From positions 248,001 through 312,000 of the forward strand of contig CAXXWW010000002.1 of NCBI GenBank assembly GCA_963665215.2: 64,000 nt of DNA. Direction: 5' to 3'. Under the pieces are notes generated by a model that saw only the letters and a program-made list of their open reading frames with translations, was not told the DNA's origin and did not search any database. Shown here piece by piece: positions 8,781 through 16,986 of the stretch; position 1 is the stretch's first letter, and every line of letters begins with the position of its first letter. Source of the stretch: G963665215 sp963665215. Its GTDB lineage: Bacteria > Chloroflexota > Dehalococcoidia > Lucifugimonadales > CAUZJF01. A program made the translations under genes and the position numbers.

Positions 8781-10499
8781 CCCGAATCCACCGAAGGACA
8801 CCGATGGACGGCGTGAGGAAAGCGGAAGGGGGGTGAGGGAGCTACAGGGGAAATAGCCTGGGTTCCATTTGGGGTAGGGAGGTCGGCGGACGGTCTTCAT
8901 CGCCGCACAGGGGCCCCTATGGCCGTCTGCGGGAGCTGCGATGCGCGGGATGGCGAGAGAATACGCAGCAGGGAACTCTCTCGGACCGGGCTGGCACGAG
9001 TCTGCGGGGATCTTCGGTTGTCCGGTGGGTGGGTCGGTCGCCGACGGTGCCGTCAGGCCGGGAGTGGAATGGCTCGCAGCCGGGCCAAGGCGCGGCTGAA
9101 CTTCTCAGCCCAAGGCCAGCGATCCGGAAGATGCAGGGTCAACCGGCGTGCCGAGCGGGTGAGCCGTCCGGCCAGGGAGAAGAACCGCCGCCGGAGGGTC
9201 TTGGTGGTGGCTATCCGCTCTCCCAGACCGATCCGCGCCGTCCAGCGGGCCAGGTTGTGGGCCATCGTCTGGACGGCCAGCCAGGCGCCGTTGGCGGCGA
9301 AGCGGCCCGAGGGGAGATGGTTCAGCCCGACGCCGTACTTGAGGTCGCGTATGGCATTCTCGATCTCGGCGTGGCGGCGATGGTCAGCCTCCAGTTCGAG
9401 CAACTCCCCGTCCCGGTCGGTGATGAAGCCATGATAGCTGTATTTGGCGAAGAGGGCCAGTTGGGAACCGGGCGTCGGCTTCACCCGCCGGACGATGAGC
9501 CGTACCGGCGCGGCGTCCGCCTCGGCCTGGAAGGGGGTGCAGGTGGTCTCGGCCACATCGGCGGCGCCGTCCATCCAGTAAGGAATCGGCGTCCAGGCAT
9601 CTTCGGGTATCGCCTCGATGAGATTGTGCAGGCTTTTGTGCTGGCGGATGGTGATGGAGAAGCGGACATCCATCTTGCGGCAGATGGATACCACGCCATG
9701 AGTGTAGAACCCGCTGTCGGCCCGTAGCGTGAGTCGTCCGTTGGCCCCGGCGTAGCGCACCCGTCCCACCGTCTCCCGCAGGAAGTGGGCGGCGCCGCGG
9801 GCGGTGTTGGCCCGGCCCTCGCGCAGCCGGGACATCAGCACGTCTCCGGTGCCGGCGGCGATGGCCAGCAGCGGGTGGTAGCCCCGCTTGCCGGTATAGC
9901 CGTGGTGGCGGGCGCCCTCCTTGGCCAGTCCGTAGGTCTCGCAGATGGTGGAGTCCAGGTCAATGGTCAGGGGCCCGTCGCCGGGTCCCGCCCCGGCCTG
10001 CCAAGCCCGGGCCAGCAACTCGCGGCTCACCCGGTCGAGTTGACGGACGTGGCCCCACCGGAAGCTGCGCAGGAAGGTGCCCAGGGTGGATGGCGCCTTG
10101 AGAGTGCCGCCCAGGGTGCAGGCCGTCCCCCCGGTGCGCAACACATCGGCGTCGTCAATGCAGTCGCCCCCAGCCAGCGCAGACGCCACCAGCGTCATCA
10201 TCTTGTCGCTCGTGTTCGCCCGCCCCGGGGCATCGCCCAGGTCGAGGCGCTGCCGGACGAGTTCGGGCAGGCCGAGGTGCCGCGCCAGGGTGGCCGGAAG
10301 GAGCAGCCCGGCATTGGCCACCAAGCGGCGGTCGTCGAAGGTGATTTGGATCCGGTCGGGGTGGTTGCGTGGCAGCATCTACTGGGTGCTCCTTTTCCGG
10401 GGCCGTTTTTTTGCTACAAAACCATTATCCCAGAAGCACAGGAACACCTTCTTGCCGCCTCAGGACGCTAACCCGACGCCCTCCTTCGGTGGATTCGGG
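8781..10499 (-). mobile_element. IS1380-family insertion sequence, copy 2
   Basis: A 1719-bp element with the same ends as copy 1 and a duplication CTAAG (8776-8780, 10500-10504). Its different duplication shows an insertion independent of copy 1, although the two are only 275 bases apart in the same orientation. The right-hand CTAAG supplies the TAG stop of the OsmC-like gene. Confidence 0.94.
9053..10378 (-). CDS. IS1380-family transposase, copy 2
   Basis: This 441-residue transposase is nearly identical to copy 1, with the same DDE residues (IDLDSTICE, RADSGFYT, HAEIENAIRDLK). It is uninterrupted, and ENAIRDL agrees with copy 3, so it is probably closer to the ancestral sequence than copy 1 at that site. 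Confidence 0.93.
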   Translation of the reverse strand: MLPRNHPDRIQITFDDRRLVANAGLLLPATLARHLGLPELVRQRLDLGDAPGRANTSDKMMTLVASALAGGDCIDDADVLRTGGTACTLGGTLKAPSTLGTFLRSFRWGHVRQLDRVSRELLARAWQAGAGPGDGPLTIDLDSTICETYGLAKEGARHHGYTGKRGYHPLLAIAAGTGDVLMSRLREGRANTARGAAHFLRETVGRVRYAGANGRLTLRADSGFYTHGVVSICRKMDVRFSITIRQHKSLHNLIEAIPEDAWTPIPYWMDGAADVAETTCTPFQAEADAAPVRLIVRRVKPTPGSQLALFAKYSYHGFITDRDGELLELEADHRRHAEIENAIRDLKYGVGLNHLPSGRFAANGAWLAVQTMAHNLARWTARIGLGERIATTKTLRRRFFSLAGRLTRSARRLTLHLPDRWPWAEKFSRALARLRAIPLPA

Positions 10500-10946
10500 C
10501 TAAGCCACCAGCTCCGCCTTGACGCTCAACTCGACGTTGCCCTTGAGGGCGCCGGAGATGGGGCAGCCGTTCTTGGCAGCCTCAGCTGCGTCCTGAAATG
10601 CGGACTCGTCGATCCCGTGCACGTGGCCTTTGACCGTCAGCGCGCTGGACGCGACCTTCCAGCCGCCCTCGACCTGCTCGAACGTCACGGTTGCGCTCAC
10701 CTCTAACTCCTCCGGCGGCGTGCCGGCGCTTCCCAGGCCGTTGGACAGCGCCATGCAGTAGCACGCGGCATGGGCGGCGGCGACGAGCTCCTCTGGGCTG
10801 GTCTTGCCGCCCGAGTCCTCGGTCCTGGACGCCCACGTCACCGGAAGATCGGTAAACAACCCGCTGCTGACGGCGCTTACTACGCCACTCCCCGACATCA
10901 GGTCTCCCCTCCAGGTGGCTTCGGCTCGACGGACTGCTGCTGGCAT
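10500..10946 (-). CDS. OsmC/Ohr-family peroxiredoxin-like protein
   Basis: The protein has 148 residues, the usual OsmC length. The two redox cysteines of the family appear in AAHAACYCMALSNGLG and AAKNGCPISGALKGNVEL, consistent with reduction of organic hydroperoxides in the cytoplasm. The start ATG at 10946 is preceded by TAGGAGAAAA. The stop TAG lies in the CTAAG target duplication of IS1380 copy 2, so the protein is unchanged by the insertion. Confidence 0.88.
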   Translation of the reverse strand: MPAAVRRAEATWRGDLMSGSGVVSAVSSGLFTDLPVTWASRTEDSGGKTSPEELVAAAHAACYCMALSNGLGSAGTPPEELEVSATVTFEQVEGGWKVASSALTVKGHVHGIDESAFQDAAEAAKNGCPISGALKGNVELSVKAELVA

Positions 10947-11234
10947 TTTTCTCTCCTATAAGAAATCGTGTGGCGCGAACATCGGTGAGACCGAATCTTA
11001 GCACATCGACCGGACGATGGCGCGGAAACCGAGACCAGGTCCCCCAATCCCCCGGTCCGCCAACAGAGACGTGGCGATGTCGTCCGATGCGGATTCCTCA
11101 GGCACCTGGGCGAGTTTTGGGGACAGCGCTTGACGCCCAGCCCGGCGATTGACCGGGTGCGGCCGTGTCCGGATGTGCCCGCGGCAGCCCACGTTCGCCT
11201 TGAGCACCACATTGGGCCATGCTACCATCGATGT

Positions 11235-13124
11235 ATGGACCCCAAGCTCATTCGGAACTTCTGTATCATCGCGCACATCGACCACGGCAAGTCGACACTG
11301 GCCGACCGCCTGCTGGAGGCCACCGGAGCCGTGGGTCCCCGTGAGATGGTAGAGCAGGCCCTGGACACGATGGACCTGGAGCGGGAGCGCGGCATAACCA
11401 TCAAGGCCAAGGCGGTCAGACTCAGGTATCGTAGCCTCTCCGGCGACGAGTACCAGCTAAACCTGATCGACACGCCGGGACACGTGGACTTCACCTACGA
11501 GGTGTCGCGGAGCCTGGCCGCCTGCGAAGGGGCGATCCTGGTGGTGGACGCGACGCAGGGCATTCAGGCCCAGACCCTGGCGAACGTCTACCTGGCCATC
11601 GAGTACAACCTGGAGATCATTCCGGTTATCAACAAGATCGATCTGGCCGTCGCCGAGCCGGGCCGCGTGAGCGAGGAGGTGCAGAGCGCCTTCGGGTTCA
11701 AGGAGGACGAGATCATCCTGGCGTCGGCCAAGGAGGGGGAGGGAATCACCGACGTGCTGGAGGCCATCGTGCACCGGATACCGGCGCCCACCGGACTCGA
11801 GTCTGACCCCCTCCGGGCGCTGATATTCGACTCCAAGTACGACCCGTACAAGGGCGTCATAGCCTACGTGCGGGTCTTCGACGGGACGGCGCCACCGAAC
11901 AGCCGCCTCCGGCTCATGTCGCGGGGGACCGAAAGCGACGCGCTGGAGATCGGGTGCTTCCAGCCTGAGCCGGCCAGGGTGGACGGCCTGGCAGCCGGCG
12001 AGGTGGGCTACATCGCCACGGGGCTCAAGGCCGTGGGCGACGCGCCGGTGGGAGACACCATCACGCTGGCCCACCGCGGGGCGAAGGAGCCGCTGGACAC
12101 CTACAGGCCGCTAAAGCCGATGGTATTCGCGGGGCTCTATCCCGCGGACGGCGAAGAATACCTGGCCCTGAGGGACGCGCTGGAGAAGCTGAGGCTGAAT
12201 GACGCGGCCCTTACGTTCCAGCCTGAAAGCTCCGTCGCGCTGGGTTCGGGCTTCCGCTGCGGCTTCCTGGGCCTGCTGCACATGGACGTGGTCCAGGAGC
12301 GGCTGGAGCGGGAGTATGAGCTTACCCTTCTGGCCACCGCTCCCAGCGTGGCCTATGAGGTCGTCTCCTCCGACGGGTCTGTGGTGGAGATCGACAACCC
12401 GTCCAGGCTGCCGCCGACACAGCGCGTAGACGAGATAAGGGAGCCCTGGGTAGACCTCACAGTGCTGGCGCCGTCGAACTTCATCGGGACGGCCATCGAG
12501 CTGGTCACCAACCGTCGCGGCGAGTTCAAGCGAATGGAGTACCTGCAGTCCGGGGCCTCATCCGAGGGCGGCGAGGGCGAGACCGCAGCCGGCTCCACGA
12601 CGCCGGGGCAGCCGGCGGACCACCAACGTGCCCCCGCCAGGACCAGGGTGATGCTGGAATTCAGCCTGCCGCTGTCGGAGATGCTGGTGGACTTTTACGA
12701 CCAGTTGAAGTCCCGCACCCAGGGCTACGCCTCGATGGACTACAACCTGGCCGGCTACCGGGCCGGCAACCTGGTGCGTCTGGACATCCTGGTCAACGGC
12801 GAGCCGGTAGACGCCCTTTCTACGATAGTGCATGGGGACGCGGCGTATGACAAAGGCCGAGACCTCGTCTCCAGGCTTCGGGAGCTGATTCCCAGACAGC
12901 TCTTCGAGGTGCCCATACAGGCGTCGGTGGGTAGCCGCGTCCTCTCCAGGGCAAACATCAGGGCGCTGCGAAAGAACGTCCTGGCCAAGTGCTACGGCGG
13001 GGACGTGACGCGGAAGCGGAAGCTCCTGGAGAAGCAGGCCGAGGGCAAGAAGCGGATGAAGCGAGTGGGGCGGGTCGAGATCCCGCAGGAGGCTTTTCTG
13101 AGCATCCTGAAGGTGGAGCGATAG
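11235..13124 (+). CDS. lepA: Translation elongation factor 4 (LepA)
   Basis: This 629-residue GTPase acts on the ribosome during initiation and back-translocation. G-domain motifs are visible: G1 IIAHIDHGKSTLADRL, DTPGHVDFTYEVSRSL, and NKIDL, followed by the EF-G-like domains and the LepA C-terminal domain (ANIRALRKNVLAKCYGGDVT, then RKRKLLEKQAEGKKRMK). ATG 11235 gives MDPKLIRNFCIIAHIDHG, the standard LepA N-terminus; the frame is open further upstream without a family match. A Gly/Glu/Ser/Thr-rich insert of about 25 residues (roughly residues 440-468) makes it longer than the usual 600 residues. Confidence 0.97.
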   Translation: MDPKLIRNFCIIAHIDHGKSTLADRLLEATGAVGPREMVEQALDTMDLERERGITIKAKAVRLRYRSLSGDEYQLNLIDTPGHVDFTYEVSRSLAACEGAILVVDATQGIQAQTLANVYLAIEYNLEIIPVINKIDLAVAEPGRVSEEVQSAFGFKEDEIILASAKEGEGITDVLEAIVHRIPAPTGLESDPLRALIFDSKYDPYKGVIAYVRVFDGTAPPNSRLRLMSRGTESDALEIGCFQPEPARVDGLAAGEVGYIATGLKAVGDAPVGDTITLAHRGAKEPLDTYRPLKPMVFAGLYPADGEEYLALRDALEKLRLNDAALTFQPESSVALGSGFRCGFLGLLHMDVVQERLEREYELTLLATAPSVAYEVVSSDGSVVEIDNPSRLPPTQRVDEIREPWVDLTVLAPSNFIGTAIELVTNRRGEFKRMEYLQSGASSEGGEGETAAGSTTPGQPADHQRAPARTRVMLEFSLPLSEMLVDFYDQLKSRTQGYASMDYNLAGYRAGNLVRLDILVNGEPVDALSTIVHGDAAYDKGRDLVSRLRELIPRQLFEVPIQASVGSRVLSRANIRALRKNVLAKCYGGDVTRKRKLLEKQAEGKKRMKRVGRVEIPQEAFLSILKVER

Positions 13125-13214
13125 CCTCTTGTCCCTTACCTCTTACCCTGTACCCCAGCTCCCAGACCCTTTCTTCGCGTTGACACCCGTATCACCGTCC
13201 ACTAACATGAATCT

Positions 13215-13484
13215 GGGCCGTGCTAGGTGGGGAGATAGCGGTGCCCTGTACTCGCAATCCGCTCTAGCGAGGCTGAATTCCTCCTGGAGGTCCGCTTCGG
13301 AGACCTCTGGCGGCGGACGTTGGTGTTGAGAGCCGGGTCCCACGCGGCGGAGACCTGTGAATCCCGTCAGGTCCGGAAGGAAGCAGCGGTAAGCAGTGGA
13401 CTCCGGGCGCCGTGGGCCAGCCTGGCTTGAGCCGCGTTCGCCCGTCACGTCTTCGGGGGAGATCGAAACGGGGGTGCACGGCCT
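13215..13484 (+). ncRNA. ffs: Signal recognition particle RNA, long Bacillus-type with Alu domain
   Basis: The 5' GGCCGTGC (13216-13223) pairs perfectly with the 3' GCACGGCC (13476-13483), closing an RNA of about 270 nt, the length of B. subtilis scRNA. The Alu-domain signature GTGCTAGGTGGGGA...TAGCGGTGCCCTGTA is at 13221-13250. The conserved S-domain apical sequence GTCAGGTCCGGAAGGAAGCA is at 13366-13385, where Ffh binds. The RNA acts with Ffh in co-translational targeting to the membrane. It lies between lepA and rsmA. Confidence 0.93.
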
Positions 13485-13507
13485 GTTCTCTGTTTCCGCC
13501 CGCCCAA

Positions 13508-13557
13508 GGGGTTATGGGGACACCCCATAACCCCGCAAGAGGGGCGTGGCCCCTCTT
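13508..13557. repeat. Two perfect hairpins in tandem
   Basis: GGGGTTATGGGG (13508-13519) pairs with CCCCATAACCCC (13523-13534) across a 3-base loop, and AAGAGGGGC (13537-13545) pairs with GCCCCTCTT (13549-13557) across 3 bases. No T-run follows, so this looks more like a REP-type palindromic element than a standard terminator, though it could stop transcription of the SRP RNA. Confidence 0.6.
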
Positions 13558-13683
13558 GACTCCCTCGATTTTTCCACCGCCACCATGAGACCAACCTGAT
13601 CACCGGAACCAACGTTTGTTTGGCCATCGAGCCCGCAACGTTTCTACGCAGGCGCACCGTAGGCAAGACCAAGGGGCGAGCCC

Positions 13684-14532
13684 ATCACTACAATACACTC
13701 TCCGGATACCAGGCGCCGTGCCGGCTCCGCAAAGGCTAAGAAATCCCTCGGCCAGAACTTCCTGGTTGACCGGCGGGTCCTGGGCCGCATCGTGGAGGCG
13801 GCGGAGCTGTCGCCCGCGGACGTGGTGGTCGAGGTGGGGCCGGGGCGAGGGTTTCTTACCGGCGCCCTGGTGAAGCGCGCGGGCCGCGTGGTTGCCGTCG
13901 AGCTGGACAGCGCGCTGGCCGGAAGGCTGGCGGAGTCCTATCGCGACCGACCGGCACTGACGGTGGTGGCCGCGGACGCCAGGGAGGTGGATTTCGGCTC
14001 CCTGGTAGCCGAGGGGGAGCCGTACAAGGTGGTCGCCAACCTTCCGTACTACGCCGCCTCTCCCATCATCCGGCGGTTCCTGGAGGCCGAGCGAAAGCCC
14101 GTCCTCATGGTCGTCACGGTGCAGCGGGAGGTGGCGGACGAGATGGTGGCAAGGCCGGGCAAGATGGGCCTGCTGTCGGTGGCGACGCAGCTCTACGGCA
14201 GACCTCGAATCGTGTGCTCCGTGCCGCCGAAGGCATTTCGGCCCGCTCCCAAGGTCACGTCGGCCGTCGTCCGCATCGACGTCTACGACCGGCCCGCCGT
14301 TCGGTTCGATTCCGAGGAGCGATTCTTCGACTTGGTAAGGGCCGGGTTCAGCGCGCGCAGAAAGCAGATACACAACTGCCTGCGACGCGGGCTGGACCTC
14401 TCGCCCGACGCGACGCAAGCGATGCTGTCGCAGGCGGGGATAGACCCCACGAGGCGGGCACAGACCCTGAGCATGCCGGAGTGGGGCGCGCTGTACCAGG
14501 CCAGTCTTCGGGCTGAGCACCTGGGCGGTTAG
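13684..14532 (+). CDS. rsmA: 16S rRNA (adenine1518/1519-N6)-dimethyltransferase RsmA/KsgA
   Basis: The enzyme dimethylates two adenines in helix 45 of 16S rRNA during 30S assembly. It has the N-terminal KKSLGQNFLVDRRVL motif, the SAM site VVEVGPGRGFLTGALVKRAG and the catalytic NLPYYAASPIIRRF. The frame opens after a TAG at 13660 and contains no ATG, GTG or TTG before the essential QNFL motif. The first canonical start (GTG 13792) would delete that motif. ATC at 13684, seven bases after AAGGGG (13671-13676), is the best candidate start and gives 282 residues, normal for the family. The start is uncertain; the identity is not. Confidence 0.9.
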   Translation: MTTIHSPDTRRRAGSAKAKKSLGQNFLVDRRVLGRIVEAAELSPADVVVEVGPGRGFLTGALVKRAGRVVAVELDSALAGRLAESYRDRPALTVVAADAREVDFGSLVAEGEPYKVVANLPYYAASPIIRRFLEAERKPVLMVVTVQREVADEMVARPGKMGLLSVATQLYGRPRIVCSVPPKAFRPAPKVTSAVVRIDVYDRPAVRFDSEERFFDLVRAGFSARRKQIHNCLRRGLDLSPDATQAMLSQAGIDPTRRAQTLSMPEWGALYQASLRAEHLGG

Positions 14533-14671
14533 GCAAACCGAACTCTCCGATGCTAAGGGCAATACACCATACCTCGCTCACACCCTCAAAGCCTTTCACC
14601 ATGGATAATACCCGGTACGGCTGGTGTTCCCCTACAGCGGCGGGGGGCCTATCGTTGTTGGGAGGGCCGCA

Positions 14672-15400
14672 ATGACAAGACCCCACACACGTGAAACGCT
14701 TGCCCGCGACCTGAGGGACCTGGGCGTCGAGCCCGGGGATATCCTCTTCGTACACTCGTCGCTCAAAAGCCTGGGCCCCGTCAACGGCGGCGCCGGCACG
14801 GTGATAGGCGCCCTGGAGGACGCCGTGGGACCGGAGGGGCTCGTCCTGATGCCCTCCTTCAACCTGGTGGAGTGGGACAGGCGGCCGGAGACCTGGGACA
14901 TCGAGACGTCGCCGTCGACTGTGGGATGGATCACAGAGTACTTCCGGCTTATGCCCGGCACCTACCGCTCAGACCATCTCTCACACTCGGTGGCGGCCCG
15001 CGGAAAGGGCGCCAAAGAGTTGGTGGCCGACCACCTCAGCCGCGAGGGCTATAAGGCGCGGTGGGACCGGGAACCGTGGGGAAGGACCTACGGGTCGCGC
15101 TCACCCATGTACAGAGCCAACGAGGCCGGGGGCAAACTTCTCATGCTCGGCGTGGACTACGAGTCCTCGACCTACGTTCACTTCGTGGAGACCATGCACT
15201 GGAACATGCTGCTCGATTCGGGCTCGGATGCGGAGTTCGCCTTTCTGGACCGGCCACTGTTGGGAGAGTTCTGGGACCGGGTCGGCAACCTGAGCCGGGG
15301 ACCGGTCGGCGACGCCCACTGCCGGCTCTTCCGAATCCGAGAGTACGTCGACACCCTGCTACGGGAGGTCATAGACAACCCCGCCCCTTACTGGCAGTGA
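14672..15400 (+). CDS. AAC(3)-family aminoglycoside N-acetyltransferase-like protein
   Basis: A 242-residue cytoplasmic protein of the antibiotic acetyltransferase (AAC(3)/YokD) fold, which transfers acetyl from acetyl-CoA. Family signatures are DILFVHSSLKSLGPVNGG near the N-terminus, MPSFN, the HLSHSVAARGKGAKELVADH region, and LMLGVDYESSTYVHFVE. The start at 14672 is preceded by GGGAGGGCCGCA. Chromosomal homologs in environmental bacteria often do not confer resistance, so the natural substrate is unknown. Confidence 0.82.
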   Translation: MTRPHTRETLARDLRDLGVEPGDILFVHSSLKSLGPVNGGAGTVIGALEDAVGPEGLVLMPSFNLVEWDRRPETWDIETSPSTVGWITEYFRLMPGTYRSDHLSHSVAARGKGAKELVADHLSREGYKARWDREPWGRTYGSRSPMYRANEAGGKLLMLGVDYESSTYVHFVETMHWNMLLDSGSDAEFAFLDRPLLGEFWDRVGNLSRGPVGDAHCRLFRIREYVDTLLREVIDNPAPYWQ

Positions 15401-15481
15401 CGGTCAGCGTCCGCTCCCAGGTACGCCATGGACTCTATCCCCCATACTGAGGACCCCCTTGACCGCTGACAACGCGGCGCA

Positions 15482-16357
15482 ATGGAAAACATCAGCATAA
15501 AGGCGCGCGCGAAGATCAATCTCACCCTGGAGGTGCTGGGGCGACGCAACGATGGCTACCACGAGGTCGCAGGCATCATCCAGACAATCGACCTGCACGA
15601 CACCCTGAGCGTGCAGCCCTCGGACGACACCACCCTGGAGTGCGACCGTCCCGAGCTGGTGTCTTCCGACAACCTGGTGCTCAGGGCGGCAGCCCTGCTG
15701 AGAGAGCAGACGGGTTGCGACAAGGGGGCCCGCATGGTGCTCAGGAAGGTAATCCCCGTCTCGGCGGGCCTCGGCGGGGGGAGCAGCGATGCCGCCGCCG
15801 CGCTGACGGGCCTCAACCTTCTGTGGGAGCTGGGGCTCTCCAAGCGGGAGCTGGCCAACATGGCCGCGGAGTTGGGTTCGGACGTGCCGTTTTTCCTGTA
15901 CGGCGGCACTGCCATGGTCCAGGGGCGCGGACAGCGCGTCCGCCCGCTGCCTCCCGCGGGCCTGAAGTGGGTGGTTGTGCTGAGCCCGGCCATCGATGTT
16001 CCGGACAAGACGGCGACGCTGTACGCCAGGCTATCTCCCACCGATTTCTCCCCAGGAGACCTGACTCGCAAACTGGAGGCGCGCATCAGGGGAAGCGGCG
16101 ACGTTCCCCCGGACTTGCTGTTCAACGCCTTCGACGATGTCGCCCGCGACGCCTTTCCAGGCCTGGATGACTACTGGAAGACCTTTCTTGCTCTGGGAGC
16201 GAGGGAGGTCCACCTCGCGGGCAGCGGGCCCTCATTGTACGCGCCGGTCTCGGGCAGGGAGCAAGGCGCGGCGCTTGCGCTGACGCTCCAGGACCGCCAC
16301 GGATGGGAGTCCCACCTTGCCTCGCTCTGGGAGCCCCCCGAGGACCAAGAGGCGTGA
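15482..16357 (+). CDS. ispE: 4-diphosphocytidyl-2-C-methyl-D-erythritol kinase IspE
   Basis: A GHMP kinase of 291 residues that phosphorylates CDP-methylerythritol in the MEP isoprenoid pathway. The N-terminus (IKARAKINLTLEVLGRRNDG, then YHEV) and the ATP-binding motif PVSAGLGGGSSDAAAALTGL are canonical, and SGSDV-type ELGSDVPFFLYGG and the C-terminal LAGSGPSLYA are present. The stop overlaps the GTG of the next gene by two bases, indicating translational coupling. Confidence 0.95.
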   Translation: MENISIKARAKINLTLEVLGRRNDGYHEVAGIIQTIDLHDTLSVQPSDDTTLECDRPELVSSDNLVLRAAALLREQTGCDKGARMVLRKVIPVSAGLGGGSSDAAAALTGLNLLWELGLSKRELANMAAELGSDVPFFLYGGTAMVQGRGQRVRPLPPAGLKWVVVLSPAIDVPDKTATLYARLSPTDFSPGDLTRKLEARIRGSGDVPPDLLFNAFDDVARDAFPGLDDYWKTFLALGAREVHLAGSGPSLYAPVSGREQGAALALTLQDRHGWESHLASLWEPPEDQEA

Positions 16358-16767
16358 GCTACGTCATAGCGGGAGCCACTATCGGGCTGCTCATGGCCTC
16401 GGTCGTTGTCGGCGTGGGGCCGATCATGCTCTTCGCCCTTGCCAGGGACCCATCGCCATTTCTGCGGTCCATGCTCGAGAAGGTGTCGCCCATGGCACTG
16501 ATAATGGCGCTGGTGGTCCTGGCCTACCCTACGTGGGGCGTCGTCGGCGCGGCGCTCGGCCTGCTCTACAGGGCAAGCACGGTCGAGGCGCCGGGGGGCG
16601 GGCTGGGGAGCCCCAATCTCGTGTACACCCTGGCTATCGTCGCGGTGGCCCTGGTCATGGCGCTACCGATTGCGTTCCTCCTGAGGCGCGTGGTCGTTGG
16701 TGTAGCGGCCTTGACGCTCACCTTTGCCGGCCTCTTCGGATGGCTCCTGCCGTTCTTCGCCCGGTAG
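16354..16767 (+). CDS. Small four-helix membrane protein
   Basis: The GTG start at 16354 overlaps the ispE stop (GTGA). The 137-residue product has about four hydrophobic segments (VIAGATIGLLMASVVVGVG; MALIMALVVLAY; VYTLAIVAVALVMALPIAFL; VVVGVAALTLTFAGLFGWLL) and no recognised catalytic motif. It is probably an inner-membrane protein co-expressed with ispE. No function is recognised. Confidence 0.75.
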   Translation: MSYVIAGATIGLLMASVVVGVGPIMLFALARDPSPFLRSMLEKVSPMALIMALVVLAYPTWGVVGAALGLLYRASTVEAPGGGLGSPNLVYTLAIVAVALVMALPIAFLLRRVVVGVAALTLTFAGLFGWLLPFFAR

Positions 16768-16986
16768 GGTGCTGTGTCCGCCTCAGCGGTATTGATTCTC
16801 GTTGATGGGACACGTGGAGGAGGGCTTACAACCATGCGCCACTAATGAACCGTATGGCACAGGGCTCCTGTCGCTTTTTGGGAGACGAATCACTAGAATG
16901 TACACGACCTGCCCTCGTCCGGCGGCCCGCCTCGACCGCCGCGCAAGCGCCGGACCTCAGAGGAGAGACGCGCGATCTCATCGGAT

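Larger units (their letters stand above)
8535..10522 (+). pseudogene. Small HTH regulator-like gene, 3' end split by IS1380 copy 2
   Basis: The frame after the TAG at 8532 reads EIQEKLAELQAKGWTLAALG and then DQLGNHVNTLEKWKAGDRYP, a compact XRE-like helix-turn-helix, followed by a basic tail (RRRVPKRKRYEKKRVPPK). IS1380 copy 2 enters at CTAAG (8776-8780); on excision the frame continues PPAPP and stops at 10520-10522. No ATG or GTG start lies in frame before the HTH; the first canonical start is TTG 8628, inside it, so the 5' end may be lost. It is divergent from the methylase start and could have been its controller; that role is inference. Confidence 0.55.

Noticed and set aside
6787..10499. 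IS1380 copies 1 and 2 as a compound transposon carrying the HTH gene
   Set aside because: Each copy has its own different duplication (TTTAG and CTAAG), so they inserted independently; a compound move would share one outer duplication.
13616..13873. ATG frame at 13616 as the start of rsmA
   Set aside because: It is in a different frame from the RsmA motifs; the correct frame is closed upstream by TAG at 13660.
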